In this document: piece by piece, positions 25,745 through 34,387 of the stretch
Numbering within the stretch: position 1 is the stretch's first letter
How the letters are laid out: each line of letters starts with the position of its first letter
The notes under the pieces: generated by a model
Told to the model about the DNA's origin: nothing
What the model saw: only the letters and a program-made list of their open reading frames with translations
Databases searched by the model: none
Position numbers and translations under genes: made by a program
Assembly: GCA_958403205.1 (NCBI GenBank)
Contig: CATXWM010000015.1
Span: forward strand, 1 to 50,487
Length of the DNA: 50,487 nt
From: an uncultured Collinsella sp.
GTDB taxonomy: Bacteria; Actinomycetota; Coriobacteriia; Coriobacteriales; Coriobacteriaceae
Direction of reading: 5' to 3'

Positions 25745-26416
25745 ATGAACGAAACTGTTCCTGCGGCGCCGGCGAGCGCCGAGTCGATGGCAAAGCAGGG
25801 TTGCGAAAAGCTTGGCCTGGACACGTTTGACGCGCTGGTTCGCCGCGCCCGCACGTGCCGCCGATTTGACGAGTCCATGCGCGTACCGCGCGAGTTTTTG
25901 CTCGAGCTGGCGGAGCTGGCGCACTTGGCCCCTTGCGGCGCCAATGCTCAGCGCCTGCGCTTTCATGTGGTGAGCGGTGCCGAGGACTGCGCGCGCGTAT
26001 TTGATGAGCTCGCGTGGGCCGGTGCACTCAAGGACTGGCCGGGTCCCGATGAGGGCGAGCGCCCGACCGGCTACATCGCGATTCTTGCCGAGCGCGCTGT
26101 TCCGGGTAAGCCCGCCGCGCCCATCACCGAGGTCGACACGGGCATTGCCGCCCAGACGATGATGCTCGCCGCTCGCAGCGCCACGCCCGAGGTGGCGGCC
26201 TGCATGTTCAAGGCCTTTACGCCCCGTGCAATCGACGCCATGGGGCTCGATAACGACAAATACGAGCTCAAGTTGATCATGGCTTTTGGCGTGCCAGCCG
26301 AGACGCAGGTGATCGACGCGATCGACTCCAACCCGGATGGCTCTATCAATTACTGGCGCGATGAGACGCAGGTGCATCACGTGCCCAAGCGTCCGCTTGC
26401 CGACGTACTCCTGTAG
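25745..26416 (+). CDS. Nitroreductase family protein
   Basis: A 223-residue flavin-dependent nitroreductase-like protein. The FMN-binding Arg cluster is RRARTCRRF near residues 32-40, followed by ELAHLAPCGANAQRLRFHVV (the usual AP-S-N-QPW region, here with C-G-A-N-A-Q). The second half has TGIAAQTMMLAARS near 140 and the C-terminal AFGVPAE. The family reduces nitro groups or quinones with NAD(P)H; some members only bind FMN. GAGGGG before the ATG supports the start. Substrate unknown. Confidence 0.85.
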   Translation: MNETVPAAPASAESMAKQGCEKLGLDTFDALVRRARTCRRFDESMRVPREFLLELAELAHLAPCGANAQRLRFHVVSGAEDCARVFDELAWAGALKDWPGPDEGERPTGYIAILAERAVPGKPAAPITEVDTGIAAQTMMLAARSATPEVAACMFKAFTPRAIDAMGLDNDKYELKLIMAFGVPAETQVIDAIDSNPDGSINYWRDETQVHHVPKRPLADVLL

Positions 26417-26499
26417 TTACGCGTCGTTGCGGTACGATCCGGCGGCAAAACCACCACAAAGGCGCCCGTCTCCTTCGTGGTGATGCGAGGGGAGGGCGT

Positions 26500-27042
26500 G
26501 TGGCCGATCTGTATTTGGTGCGGCATGGGCAGACCGAGCTCAATGTGAAGAACATTTTGCAGGGCTGGCACGATTCGCCGCTTACGGCGCGCGGGCGCGA
26601 GCAAGCGCTGGCGACGCGTGCGGCGTTCGAGGACCGCGGCGTGACCTTTGACCATGTGTATTCGTCTCCGCTGGGGCGGGCGCGGTGTACGGCCGAGCTT
26701 ATCGTTGGCGAGGGTCGTTCCATAGAGCTGGTCGATGAACTGCGCGAGTGGCATTTGGGTTCGTTGGAGGGCACATCAAACTGTGGGATGCCGGCGCAAC
26801 CCTGGGGCGATTATCCGGTTGCCTTTGGTGGCGAGTCGGAAAGTGAGCTTCGCGCACGTATGGTCGCGGCGCTGTCCCGTATCATGGCCCGACCGCAGCA
26901 CAACTGCGTGTTGGCCGTCTCCCACGGCTCAGCCTGCCAGGAGTTTCTTAGATGCGTGACTGGCGGGGGAGAGCAACCCGACAACGGTGCCATGCTTCAT
27001 TTTGGCTATTGCGACGGGGCGTTTTCGCTCTTAGGTTGGTAA
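26500..27042 (+). CDS. Histidine phosphatase family protein 1
   Basis: A 180-residue phosphoglycerate-mutase-like phosphatase. The catalytic VRHGQTELN is at residue 7, followed by GWHDSPLT, the acid/base Glu in REWHLGSLEG near 83, and the second catalytic His in AVSHGSACQEF near 139. It begins with GTG; GAGGGGAGG lies just upstream and no ATG is in frame nearby. The next gene encodes a close paralogue 17 bases downstream. Confidence 0.9.
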   Translation: MADLYLVRHGQTELNVKNILQGWHDSPLTARGREQALATRAAFEDRGVTFDHVYSSPLGRARCTAELIVGEGRSIELVDELREWHLGSLEGTSNCGMPAQPWGDYPVAFGGESESELRARMVAALSRIMARPQHNCVLAVSHGSACQEFLRCVTGGGEQPDNGAMLHFGYCDGAFSLLGW

Positions 27043-27059
27043 CAAACGAAAGGACCCCT

Positions 27060-27695
27060 ATGAATAAAGACTTGTATCTGGTCCGTCATGGACAGACGAT
27101 ATTTAACCTCAAGCGCATTATTCAGGGATGGAGTGACTCGCCGCTTACGCAGCTGGGATGCGACCAGGCCGCGCGTGCCGGCATGTTCTTGCGTGCGCGC
27201 GGCATTGAGCCCGATCATGCCTACGCCTCCACGCTTCATCGCACCGAGCAGACTATCGCCAACTTGTGGCCGGGCTTGGCGTACGAGCGCCTGGACGGCC
27301 TGCGCGAGTGGTTCTTTGGCGACTTTGAGGCCGAGCGCGTGATGCTCATGCCCGAGCGCCCGTGGCGCGACTTCTATTGCCAGTTTGGCGGCGAGGGCCA
27401 GATGCAGGTGCGCGAGCGCATGGTGGCGACGTTGACCGAGCTTATGCAGCGTCCGGACCATACGTGCGTGCTCGCGGTAAGCCACGGCTCGGCTATCAAG
27501 GAGTTCATGGACCACGTGAAGGGTGCGGCGGCAGATGAGCGCGACCGCGTTCCGGGCAATTGCTCGGTGTTGCACTTCGCGTTTGATGATGCGACGGATA
27601 CGTTTGAACTGGTTGAGATCTTTACGCAGGAAGACTACGCGCACGAGCTGGGGCTTGAGCCGCTCGTGGTGGCAGCAGGCCCGCAGCGCGGGTAG
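27060..27695 (+). CDS. Histidine phosphatase family protein 2
   Basis: A 211-residue paralogue of the preceding gene, sharing LYLVRHGQT, GW-SDSPLT, LREWFFGDFE and LAVSHGSAIKEF in the same order, so all catalytic residues are kept. It is about 30 residues longer at the C-terminus. GAAAGGA before the ATG supports the start; the frame is open further upstream inside gene 1. The pair is a tandem duplication in one operon. Substrate unknown. Confidence 0.9.
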   Translation: MNKDLYLVRHGQTIFNLKRIIQGWSDSPLTQLGCDQAARAGMFLRARGIEPDHAYASTLHRTEQTIANLWPGLAYERLDGLREWFFGDFEAERVMLMPERPWRDFYCQFGGEGQMQVRERMVATLTELMQRPDHTCVLAVSHGSAIKEFMDHVKGAAADERDRVPGNCSVLHFAFDDATDTFELVEIFTQEDYAHELGLEPLVVAAGPQRG

Positions 27696-27740
27696 CGCGG
27701 GCGTGGCGATGTAGATCGCCGACATCATTGCTCGATGTGA

Positions 27741-27790
27741 AAGGGGCGGGGATGCATGCACGGGCATTGCATCCCCGCCCCTTGTTTGTT
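27741..27790 (+). terminator. Intrinsic terminator
   Basis: Perfect 16-bp stem AAGGGGCGGGGATGCA / TGCATCCCCGCCCCTT followed by GTTTGTTT. It lies between the convergent phosphatase and DUF1015 genes and can serve both. Confidence 0.9.
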
Positions 27791-27825
27791 TGGATGCTGG
27801 GTTTCCAGCTTCGCGTTTGAGTCCG

Positions 27826-28509
27826 CTAGAACCGCGCGATTTGGTGGGTGAGCAGACCCGTCGGGATCTGCGGCGCGGTGCCGCTGACCTGCGCGGCGGG
27901 GAACAGCGCGGCAACGGTAAAGTTGAACGGCTCTTTGCCGGTGTACGTTCCGGCGGCACGGGCCTCATCGGCCAGCAGCTGCGACGCTCCGGTCAGAGCG
28001 GCGGCGTAGGCGGGGTCGTCTGCCGGCGTCGGCTCCGGCGCCTGATCGAGCATGGCGCGGATGGCCCCGACGGCGTCCTCGCGCTTGACCTCCCACACAC
28101 GGTGCGTAATGCCGGCGGGGTCGGTGACGGCATAGAGCGAAGCGCCCTCTTTGGCGGCGCCGAGGATGATATCCATGACGGGCGAGGCTTCGTAGGCGAG
28201 CGACACGGGGCGCGGCTGCACCTTGAGCTCGGCGATCGTGCGCGCGGCGGCGGCCACGTCAGCGCTGGCATCGCCCTTGCCGCTCACAAGTACACTCATC
28301 GGGCAAATCGCCACAACGCCCGTCACGCGACCCGGCTCGCCCGAGCATTCGTACACGTAATACGCCGCGCCTGGATCCTTGAGCATCAGGCCGTCGGCGA
28401 TGGCGCCGCGCAGGGCGTCGTTGCCGCTCAGGATACCGCCCATCTGCGACAGCGCCTCGAGCACGCGGTCCTGAGCCGGTCGGATGCAGGGAAACGGAAG
28501 TGCTTTCAT
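27826..28509 (-). CDS. DUF1015-like protein, short form
   Basis: A 227-residue protein resembling the N-terminal half of DUF1015 proteins (usually about 400 residues): FPCIRPAQDRV at the start, LKDPGAAYYVYECSGEPGR near 42, VYEC then a TGVVAI strand, and ITHRVWEV near 138. The region that normally reads DGHHR is altered to ADDPAYAAAL, and the protein ends soon after FTVAALFP, so it is shortened and probably lacks the usual site. DUF1015 genes often lie next to serA and serC in anaerobes; here those genes are 3 kb away on the same strand, consistent with an interrupted neighbourhood. Function unknown. Confidence 0.65.
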   Translation of the reverse strand: MKALPFPCIRPAQDRVLEALSQMGGILSGNDALRGAIADGLMLKDPGAAYYVYECSGEPGRVTGVVAICPMSVLVSGKGDASADVAAAARTIAELKVQPRPVSLAYEASPVMDIILGAAKEGASLYAVTDPAGITHRVWEVKREDAVGAIRAMLDQAPEPTPADDPAYAAALTGASQLLADEARAAGTYTGKEPFNFTVAALFPAAQVSGTAPQIPTGLLTHQIARF

Positions 28510-28548
28510 GGACGGTCCTAACGCGCGAATCGGTTTGTTCGCGGCTTA

Positions 28549-29769
28549 TTATGCCTCAACTTGGCTATCCGCGTCCCAGAGCGTGTTGTCGGCGAGCGCG
28601 ATGAGCACTTGCTGGCAGCGAACGATATCGGCATGGGGCACATGCTCGTTGGGCTTGTGCGCGAGCGCCAACGATCCGGGGCCGTAACTCATGCAGTTGC
28701 GGTTGCCTGTCTTGCCGGCAATGACGGCGGTGTCGGTGTAGCCGGTAAAGAAGCCGACGGTCGTGTCCGCGCCCGTCACGTCATCGGCGGCACGCTTGAG
28801 CGCGGCTAGAAGGGGGGAGCTTGGGTCGCGCTCGATGGCGGGGCGGTCGCCCGTCACGGTATAGCTTCCATGGCAGCCGGGAACCGCGGCCTCAGCGCCG
28901 GCGATGGCTTGCTCTACCATGCGCGTCGCGGCGGCCGTATCGGTCGGCGGCGTCAGGCGCATGTCGACCCAGACCTTGGCGTAGTCGGGCACGACATAGG
29001 GGCGATAGCCGCCCTCAATCTGACCAAATGTGATGGTCGATGGTCCCAGCTCATCATGCACGGGCAGCGCCCCGAACGCATGGCGCAGCGCGCACACGAC
29101 CTCGGCCATGGCGGCGACGGCATCCGCGCCCTTCCAGGGCTGGCTCGCGTGCGCCGTCATGCCTGCCATCTCAATCTCGAACCATGTGCGTCCCTTGTGC
29201 GCCACCTGAATCTGTCCATCGGTGGGCTCGGTGTCCAGCACCCATTCGCGCGAGCCGACCCAGTCGGCATCGATGGCCGCCTCGGAGCCGCGCATAAAGT
29301 CCTCCTCGTCGACCGAGCAGATGAGCGAAAAGCCACGGCGGGGCAGCGCGCCCTCCGCCGCCACGCGCTCGAGCGTATGGATCAGTGCGACAATGGCGCA
29401 GGCCAGGCCACCCTTCATATCGCAGGCACCGCGGCCATAGAGTTTATCGTCACGCACGATTGCTCCGAGCGGCGGAATGCCTGCGTCCCAGCCGTCGCCC
29501 AAGGTGACGGTATCCATGTGACAGATGTAGACGAGCCGTGGCTCGTCGCTCAAACCGGGCACGGTGACCATAAGGTTGCGGCGTCCGGGGAGCACCTCGA
29601 GCTCCTCAATCTGCACGGCATCGAGTACCGGATGGCTCAGCTGCGCCATCCGTTCCTCAACCAGCGCATTGATATAGCGTTCAATCTCGCCCTCATACGC
29701 ACCCGGGTCGGAACTGTCGATCCGCACGAGCCCTTGCGTAAGCCGCCAGGCAAAGTCCTCGTCAACCAT
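28549..29769 (-). CDS. M20 family deacylase (ArgE/DapE-like)
   Basis: A 406-residue zinc-dependent M20 hydrolase of the ArgE/DapE group, which removes acyl groups from amino acids. Ligands in order: His in YICHMDTVTLG near residue 84, Asp in GRGACDMKGG near 115, Glu pair in CSVDEEDFMRG near 151, Asp in VLDTEPTDG near 175, and late His in HKPNEHVPHAD near 380. The dimer domain has GMTAHASQPWKG near 204. GTGAGG before 29769 supports the start. It lies 39 bases upstream of the DUF1015-like gene on the same strand, probably one operon. The substrate is unknown. Confidence 0.88.
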   Translation of the reverse strand: MVDEDFAWRLTQGLVRIDSSDPGAYEGEIERYINALVEERMAQLSHPVLDAVQIEELEVLPGRRNLMVTVPGLSDEPRLVYICHMDTVTLGDGWDAGIPPLGAIVRDDKLYGRGACDMKGGLACAIVALIHTLERVAAEGALPRRGFSLICSVDEEDFMRGSEAAIDADWVGSREWVLDTEPTDGQIQVAHKGRTWFEIEMAGMTAHASQPWKGADAVAAMAEVVCALRHAFGALPVHDELGPSTITFGQIEGGYRPYVVPDYAKVWVDMRLTPPTDTAAATRMVEQAIAGAEAAVPGCHGSYTVTGDRPAIERDPSSPLLAALKRAADDVTGADTTVGFFTGYTDTAVIAGKTGNRNCMSYGPGSLALAHKPNEHVPHADIVRCQQVLIALADNTLWDADSQVEA

Positions 29770-29923
29770 ATGCAACCTCACAATCAGTCTGCTTTCCAAA
29801 CCGATTGTAAGCCTCCTGAGAGATCCGCGGCGTGCGCGCAGCAGTATTTACCGTTCGCAGGCCGAGCCAGCGCGATTGCCGTCCGAGCGGGTTCACAGAC
29901 CACGCAGTGGGTACGTACCATTC

Positions 29924-30973
29924 ATGGACGACATGCTGTGCGACATATCTGCCTTTCGGTATCACCGGATACCTCCACAGGTCTTGGCGATAATGCCGGT
30001 CCTGCCCGATTCTGCGGACGATCCGCGCAGGGAGCGCCTTTGTGAGCACCCGCTCGTCAAGCATTTCCTGAGCACCCCGTTACACGTCTTGTCGCAGGGC
30101 GGCTGCGGGCGTAAGGGCGGTCGCATTGTCAGGCATGTTTGGAACGGGGAGAGGCCGTTTGGCTCCGCGTGGCAGACAGAGTTTGGCCTCGATGTTGCGT
30201 CCCCGCTCTTTACCTTGCTGACCCTGGCTTCCTCGGTTTCAAACGAGCGGCTGATCATGTGCATGTATGAGATGTGCGGCACCTTTGCCGTGTGCAAGAT
30301 TGCGCCTCGAGTAAAGTCGGCGCTTAAGCAGGCATATGGGGGCCGGTGGGGCGACGCGCGGCTGGGCTGGGAAAACGTAAAGGATGTCTCGGGGAATCCA
30401 ACAGACTTGTGGAAACGACCTCCCTTGATCGAGCTCTCTGAACTTACGGAGTTCGCCAATAAGATCCAGGGACTCCGCGGTGCTAAATCGTTCATACGCG
30501 CCGCGAAATGCATTACGGGGGTGGCAGCATCGCCGCTCGAGGTCCAGGCTTCGATGCTGTTTGGCCTTACGAGGTTGCGCGGCGGCGAAGGGCTGCGCCT
30601 TACCAATAACGTTGAGATTCGTATGACGCGCAGCGCCCGCCTGATTTCGGGGCTCGATAGGCGCTATGCCGATATCCTGCTGGCAAATAAGGACGGCAGT
30701 CGAGAGTGTCTGGTTGAATGCCAAGGTAAAGCCGTTCACGGATCCATAGAGTCCAAGATTTCGGACTCCGATCGAACGACGGCCTTGCAAGCGATGGGAT
30801 ATCCTGTCGTTCTGATGACCTATAGCCAGCTGGCCGACCCCGATGCCTTCCGCGTGGTGATGGAGCTCATCATGTCCTATCTCGATGCGCCGTTGAAAGA
30901 CAAGACACCGCGGCAGCGGGAGCTCGAACGGCGGCTTCGTGAGGAGATTTTTATCGATTGGGCAGGAATGTAG
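29924..30973 (+). CDS. Unknown protein, paralogue of the 20491 gene
   Basis: About 349 residues, function unknown. The N-terminus (LCDISAFRYHRIPPQVL) is a pattern seen in a large Coriobacteriia family often called AbiEi-like. The C-terminal part RRYADILLANKDGSRECLVE, then CQGKAVHGSIESKISDSDRT and ALQAMGYPVVLMTYSQL fits a PD-(D/E)XK-type nuclease of the DUF559 kind (D near 245, E near 259, then G-K-A-x-H). It shares blocks with the gene at 20491-21681. No clear ribosome site precedes ATG 29924; a TTG at 29876 is an alternative. It sits between serA and the M20 gene, splitting an otherwise minus-strand cluster. Confidence 0.75.
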   Translation: MDDMLCDISAFRYHRIPPQVLAIMPVLPDSADDPRRERLCEHPLVKHFLSTPLHVLSQGGCGRKGGRIVRHVWNGERPFGSAWQTEFGLDVASPLFTLLTLASSVSNERLIMCMYEMCGTFAVCKIAPRVKSALKQAYGGRWGDARLGWENVKDVSGNPTDLWKRPPLIELSELTEFANKIQGLRGAKSFIRAAKCITGVAASPLEVQASMLFGLTRLRGGEGLRLTNNVEIRMTRSARLISGLDRRYADILLANKDGSRECLVECQGKAVHGSIESKISDSDRTTALQAMGYPVVLMTYSQLADPDAFRVVMELIMSYLDAPLKDKTPRQRELERRLREEIFIDWAGM

Positions 30974-31065
30974 TCGCGCGGGTGGAAAACGGTCGAGCGA
31001 GCTAGAGTTTTGGGCGAGAAAAAAGCTTCAGTTTCGCCTTGGAAGGGCGTTAAAAATGCTATCCG

Positions 31066-31216
31066 GAACAAGTTATTTCGGAAAATGGACAGTCAACTTT
31101 AATTTGGCATATAGAGATCGATTATTACTTACTAAAGCCCCTGATAAAGCTGTTTATCAGAGCGGGTGCGCTCAGTGATTCGGGCATGACTGTCGATTAT
31201 CCGAAAAAACTTGTTC
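31066..31216. repeat. MITE-like element with 30-nt inverted ends
   Basis: The ends at 31066-31095 and 31187-31216 match as inverted copies at 27 of 30 positions (GAACAAGTT, TTTCGGA, GACAGTCA). Inside are two perfect small hairpins, CTGATAAA/TTTATCAG at 31141-31160 and GAGCG/CGCTC at 31160-31173. It lies downstream of the gene at 29924. The 349-base gap up to serA holds this element and the serA terminator, no gene. Confidence 0.7.
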
Positions 31217-31250
31217 TTGGTAGCATTTACAAAACCAGCCGGAGCAACGA

Positions 31251-31284
31251 AATCGGCCCCCGTTTCGTGAAAACGGGGGCCGAA
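31251..31284 (-). terminator. Terminator of serA
   Basis: TCGGCCCCCGTTT and AAACGGGGGCCGA pair perfectly around a four-base loop, about 40 bases beyond the minus-strand serA stop; TTTCG follows on that strand. Confidence 0.8.
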
Positions 31285-31322
31285 TGGGCTTCATGGCCTG
31301 CCTGGCAGGCTTGGTGCCGGCG

Positions 31323-32486
31323 CTATTTGATCACGCGCACGCGATACATCGACGGAATCTGCTTGAGCGCCTCGATGGTGCTGCTGTTCAGGTGCTCGTC
31401 GGTGTCGAACATGGTGTAGGCGTTCTCGCCAGCGGACTCGTTGGTCATACGCTGCACGTTGGCGTTGTCCTTGGCCAGGATGGCCGTGATTTGGCCAATC
31501 ATGTTGGGCACGTTGGCGTGCAGGCAGGCGATGCGGCTCGCGGCGCGCGCCTTGCCCATGCTGCAGGCGGGGTAGTTGACGCTGTGCGCGATGTTGCCGT
31601 TCTCCAAGTAATCCTTGAGCTCGCTGATGGCCATGTCGGCGCAGTTGGCCTCGGCCTCGCCGGTGCCGGCGCCCGAGTGCGTGGTGATAAACGTGTTGGG
31701 CATCTTGACCGTCTTGGGCGTGGCAAAGTCGCAGCTAAACCAGCTCAGCTTGCCCTCGCGCAGGGCTGCGTCGACGGCGTCCTCGTCAATGATGGTTTCG
31801 CGCGCGTAGTTGATGAGCACGGCGTCGGGTGCCAGCAGGTTAATCTGCTCGGTGCTGATCATGCCGATGGTGTCTGCCTTGCTGGGCACGTGTACGGTGA
31901 GGTAGTCGCAGCCGCGGCACAGGTCCTCGAGCGTGCCTACGCGCTGCACCTCGCGGCTCAGTACCCACGCGTGCTCAACGGAAATGAACGGATCGTAGCC
32001 GTAAACGTCCATGCCCAGATCGACGCAGGCGTTGGCGACCTTGGAGCCCACGTTGCCCAGACCGATGACGCCGATGCGCTTGCCCTTGAGCTCGCGGCCC
32101 ACAAAGGCCTTCTTGGCCTTCTCGGCATCGACCTGGATCTCGGGGTCGTCGGCGTTGTCGCGCACCCAGTTCATCGACTGCACTACGCCGCGGCTCGAAA
32201 GCACCAGCATGCCCAGGACGAGCTCCTTGACGGCGTTGCTGTTGGCACCGGGGGAGTTAAAGACAACGACGCCCTTCTTGGCGTATTCCTCGACGGGGAT
32301 GTTGTTGACGCCGGCGCCGCAGCGGGCGATGGCGCGGATGCCCTCGGGCAGCTCGTAGCCGTGCAGGTCGGTCGAGCGCATCAGGATCGCGTCGGCCTCC
32401 TCGGCGGTGCTTACAAACTCGTAGCCCTCGCCAAACTCGACTTTGCCGTCTTTAGTGATGTCGTCGATGGTCTTAATCTTGCGCAT
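31323..32486 (-). CDS. serA: D-3-phosphoglycerate dehydrogenase
   Basis: A 387-residue enzyme for the first step of serine synthesis, oxidising 3-phosphoglycerate to phosphohydroxypyruvate with NAD. The substrate-binding RCGAGVNNIPV is near residue 60, the NAD fold GVIGLGNVGSKVA near 139, the catalytic Arg in INYARET near 226, and the catalytic His in ITTHSGAGTGEAEANCA near 270. The usual Glu before that His is replaced in the CDFATP segment, as is common in the short subfamily. Residues 315-387 form an ACT domain, possibly for serine feedback. It lies 72 bases after serC on the same strand; AAGGAG precedes the ATG. Confidence 0.93.
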   Translation of the reverse strand: MRKIKTIDDITKDGKVEFGEGYEFVSTAEEADAILMRSTDLHGYELPEGIRAIARCGAGVNNIPVEEYAKKGVVVFNSPGANSNAVKELVLGMLVLSSRGVVQSMNWVRDNADDPEIQVDAEKAKKAFVGRELKGKRIGVIGLGNVGSKVANACVDLGMDVYGYDPFISVEHAWVLSREVQRVGTLEDLCRGCDYLTVHVPSKADTIGMISTEQINLLAPDAVLINYARETIIDEDAVDAALREGKLSWFSCDFATPKTVKMPNTFITTHSGAGTGEAEANCADMAISELKDYLENGNIAHSVNYPACSMGKARAASRIACLHANVPNMIGQITAILAKDNANVQRMTNESAGENAYTMFDTDEHLNSSTIEALKQIPSMYRVRVIK

Positions 32487-32558
32487 GGAAAAACTCCTTA
32501 GCAGGTTTTAATCTAAACAGGGTGGTCTGAGGTGGCTGGTCGGCCCGCGTGTTGCGGG

Positions 32559-33683
<1,125 letters not shown>

Positions 33684-33819
33684 CTTCTAATTCCCCCTCG
33701 TAGTCGTTTGAACGTTCGGGATACTTTAGCACAGTGGAGCGCCCGGCGCGACCGTATCACGGTAAAACTCGACTGCGCCGCTATGATTTACAGGATGGTT
33801 ACATGGGGGAGAGGTGACC

Positions 33820-34005
33820 TTACCTGATGGCTCGCATCCGATCTGCCTCGGCTTTTGCCTGCTTCCAAGGACGCACGCGGCCGTTGACGAGGTCATCGTA
33901 GCCGCGGGCGATGGAGTACTGGACAGCCCTGTGAGCTTCGTGGCGGTTGTCAATTACCGAACCAGAAGTGTTTTGCAAGAATGGAGTTGGGTTTTCAATT
34001 GGCAT
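33820..34005 (-). CDS. Small antitoxin-like protein or remnant
   Basis: A possible 61-residue protein. Its C-terminal half, HEAHRAVQYSIARGYDDL then VNGRVRPWKQAKAEADRMR, resembles the last part of RelB- or ParD-like antitoxins (Gly-Tyr-x-D...G-R-x-x-P-W/F). The N-terminal DNA-binding part is not visible and no toxin gene follows, so it may be a decayed antitoxin. A run of G bases before the ATG could serve as ribosome site. Codon bias is moderate and coding status is uncertain. Confidence 0.35.
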   Translation of the reverse strand: MPIENPTPFLQNTSGSVIDNRHEAHRAVQYSIARGYDDLVNGRVRPWKQAKAEADRMRAIR

Positions 34006-34387
34006 GCAGAGCCCCCCCCTGTAATGCTTACCTATTCAATCTATGTCGATAATAGCGTGTGGGTACCTTGCGGGATTGGGACAAAGCGATAGGCCGTAGG
34101 GAAACCCTGGACTCCCGGTCGGCAGATCCGTGGGTCTATGTTCACAATTGAATCATTTTGGCAGCGGTTTTGTTGTGCAATAAAAGACACTTGAGCCATA
34201 GCAGACACTTCCAAGCGCTGTTCACCGGATGATAACGACCGTCTGCGGAAACAGCCCATTGGACAGTTTTGTTCGTCGGGTTGCGCAAGTGTCTCACGGT
34301 ATGATTAAAAGCGCGTCATGCCAGACCGGTGTTAATAAAAGGTCACAAATGGCGGCATCGAATGCAATTACGGCATAGGGGATGCTG
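34006..34387. other. Leader region of the defence operon
   Basis: No gene is visible. Together with the weak ORF before it, this is a 700-base region of mixed composition between serC and the defence operon. It has three copies of AGACACTT (34185 and 34203 direct, 34287 inverted) and a -10-like TATGAT at 34300-34305. A hairpin AGATCCGTGGGTCT lies near 34124. Confidence 0.5.
34185..34305 (+). promoter_or_regulatory. Probable promoter with repeated motif
   Basis: AGACACTT occurs at 34185-34192 and 34203-34210 and in inverted form (AAGTGTCT) at 34287-34294, immediately before TATGAT at 34300. The operon's first start codon is at 34388. The repeated motif could be an operator; no -35 hexamer is obvious. 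Confidence 0.4.

Noticed and set aside
28870..30045. Plus-strand frame of 391 codons over the M20 gene
   Set aside because: Shadow of the minus-strand M20 gene; no domain and no ribosome site.
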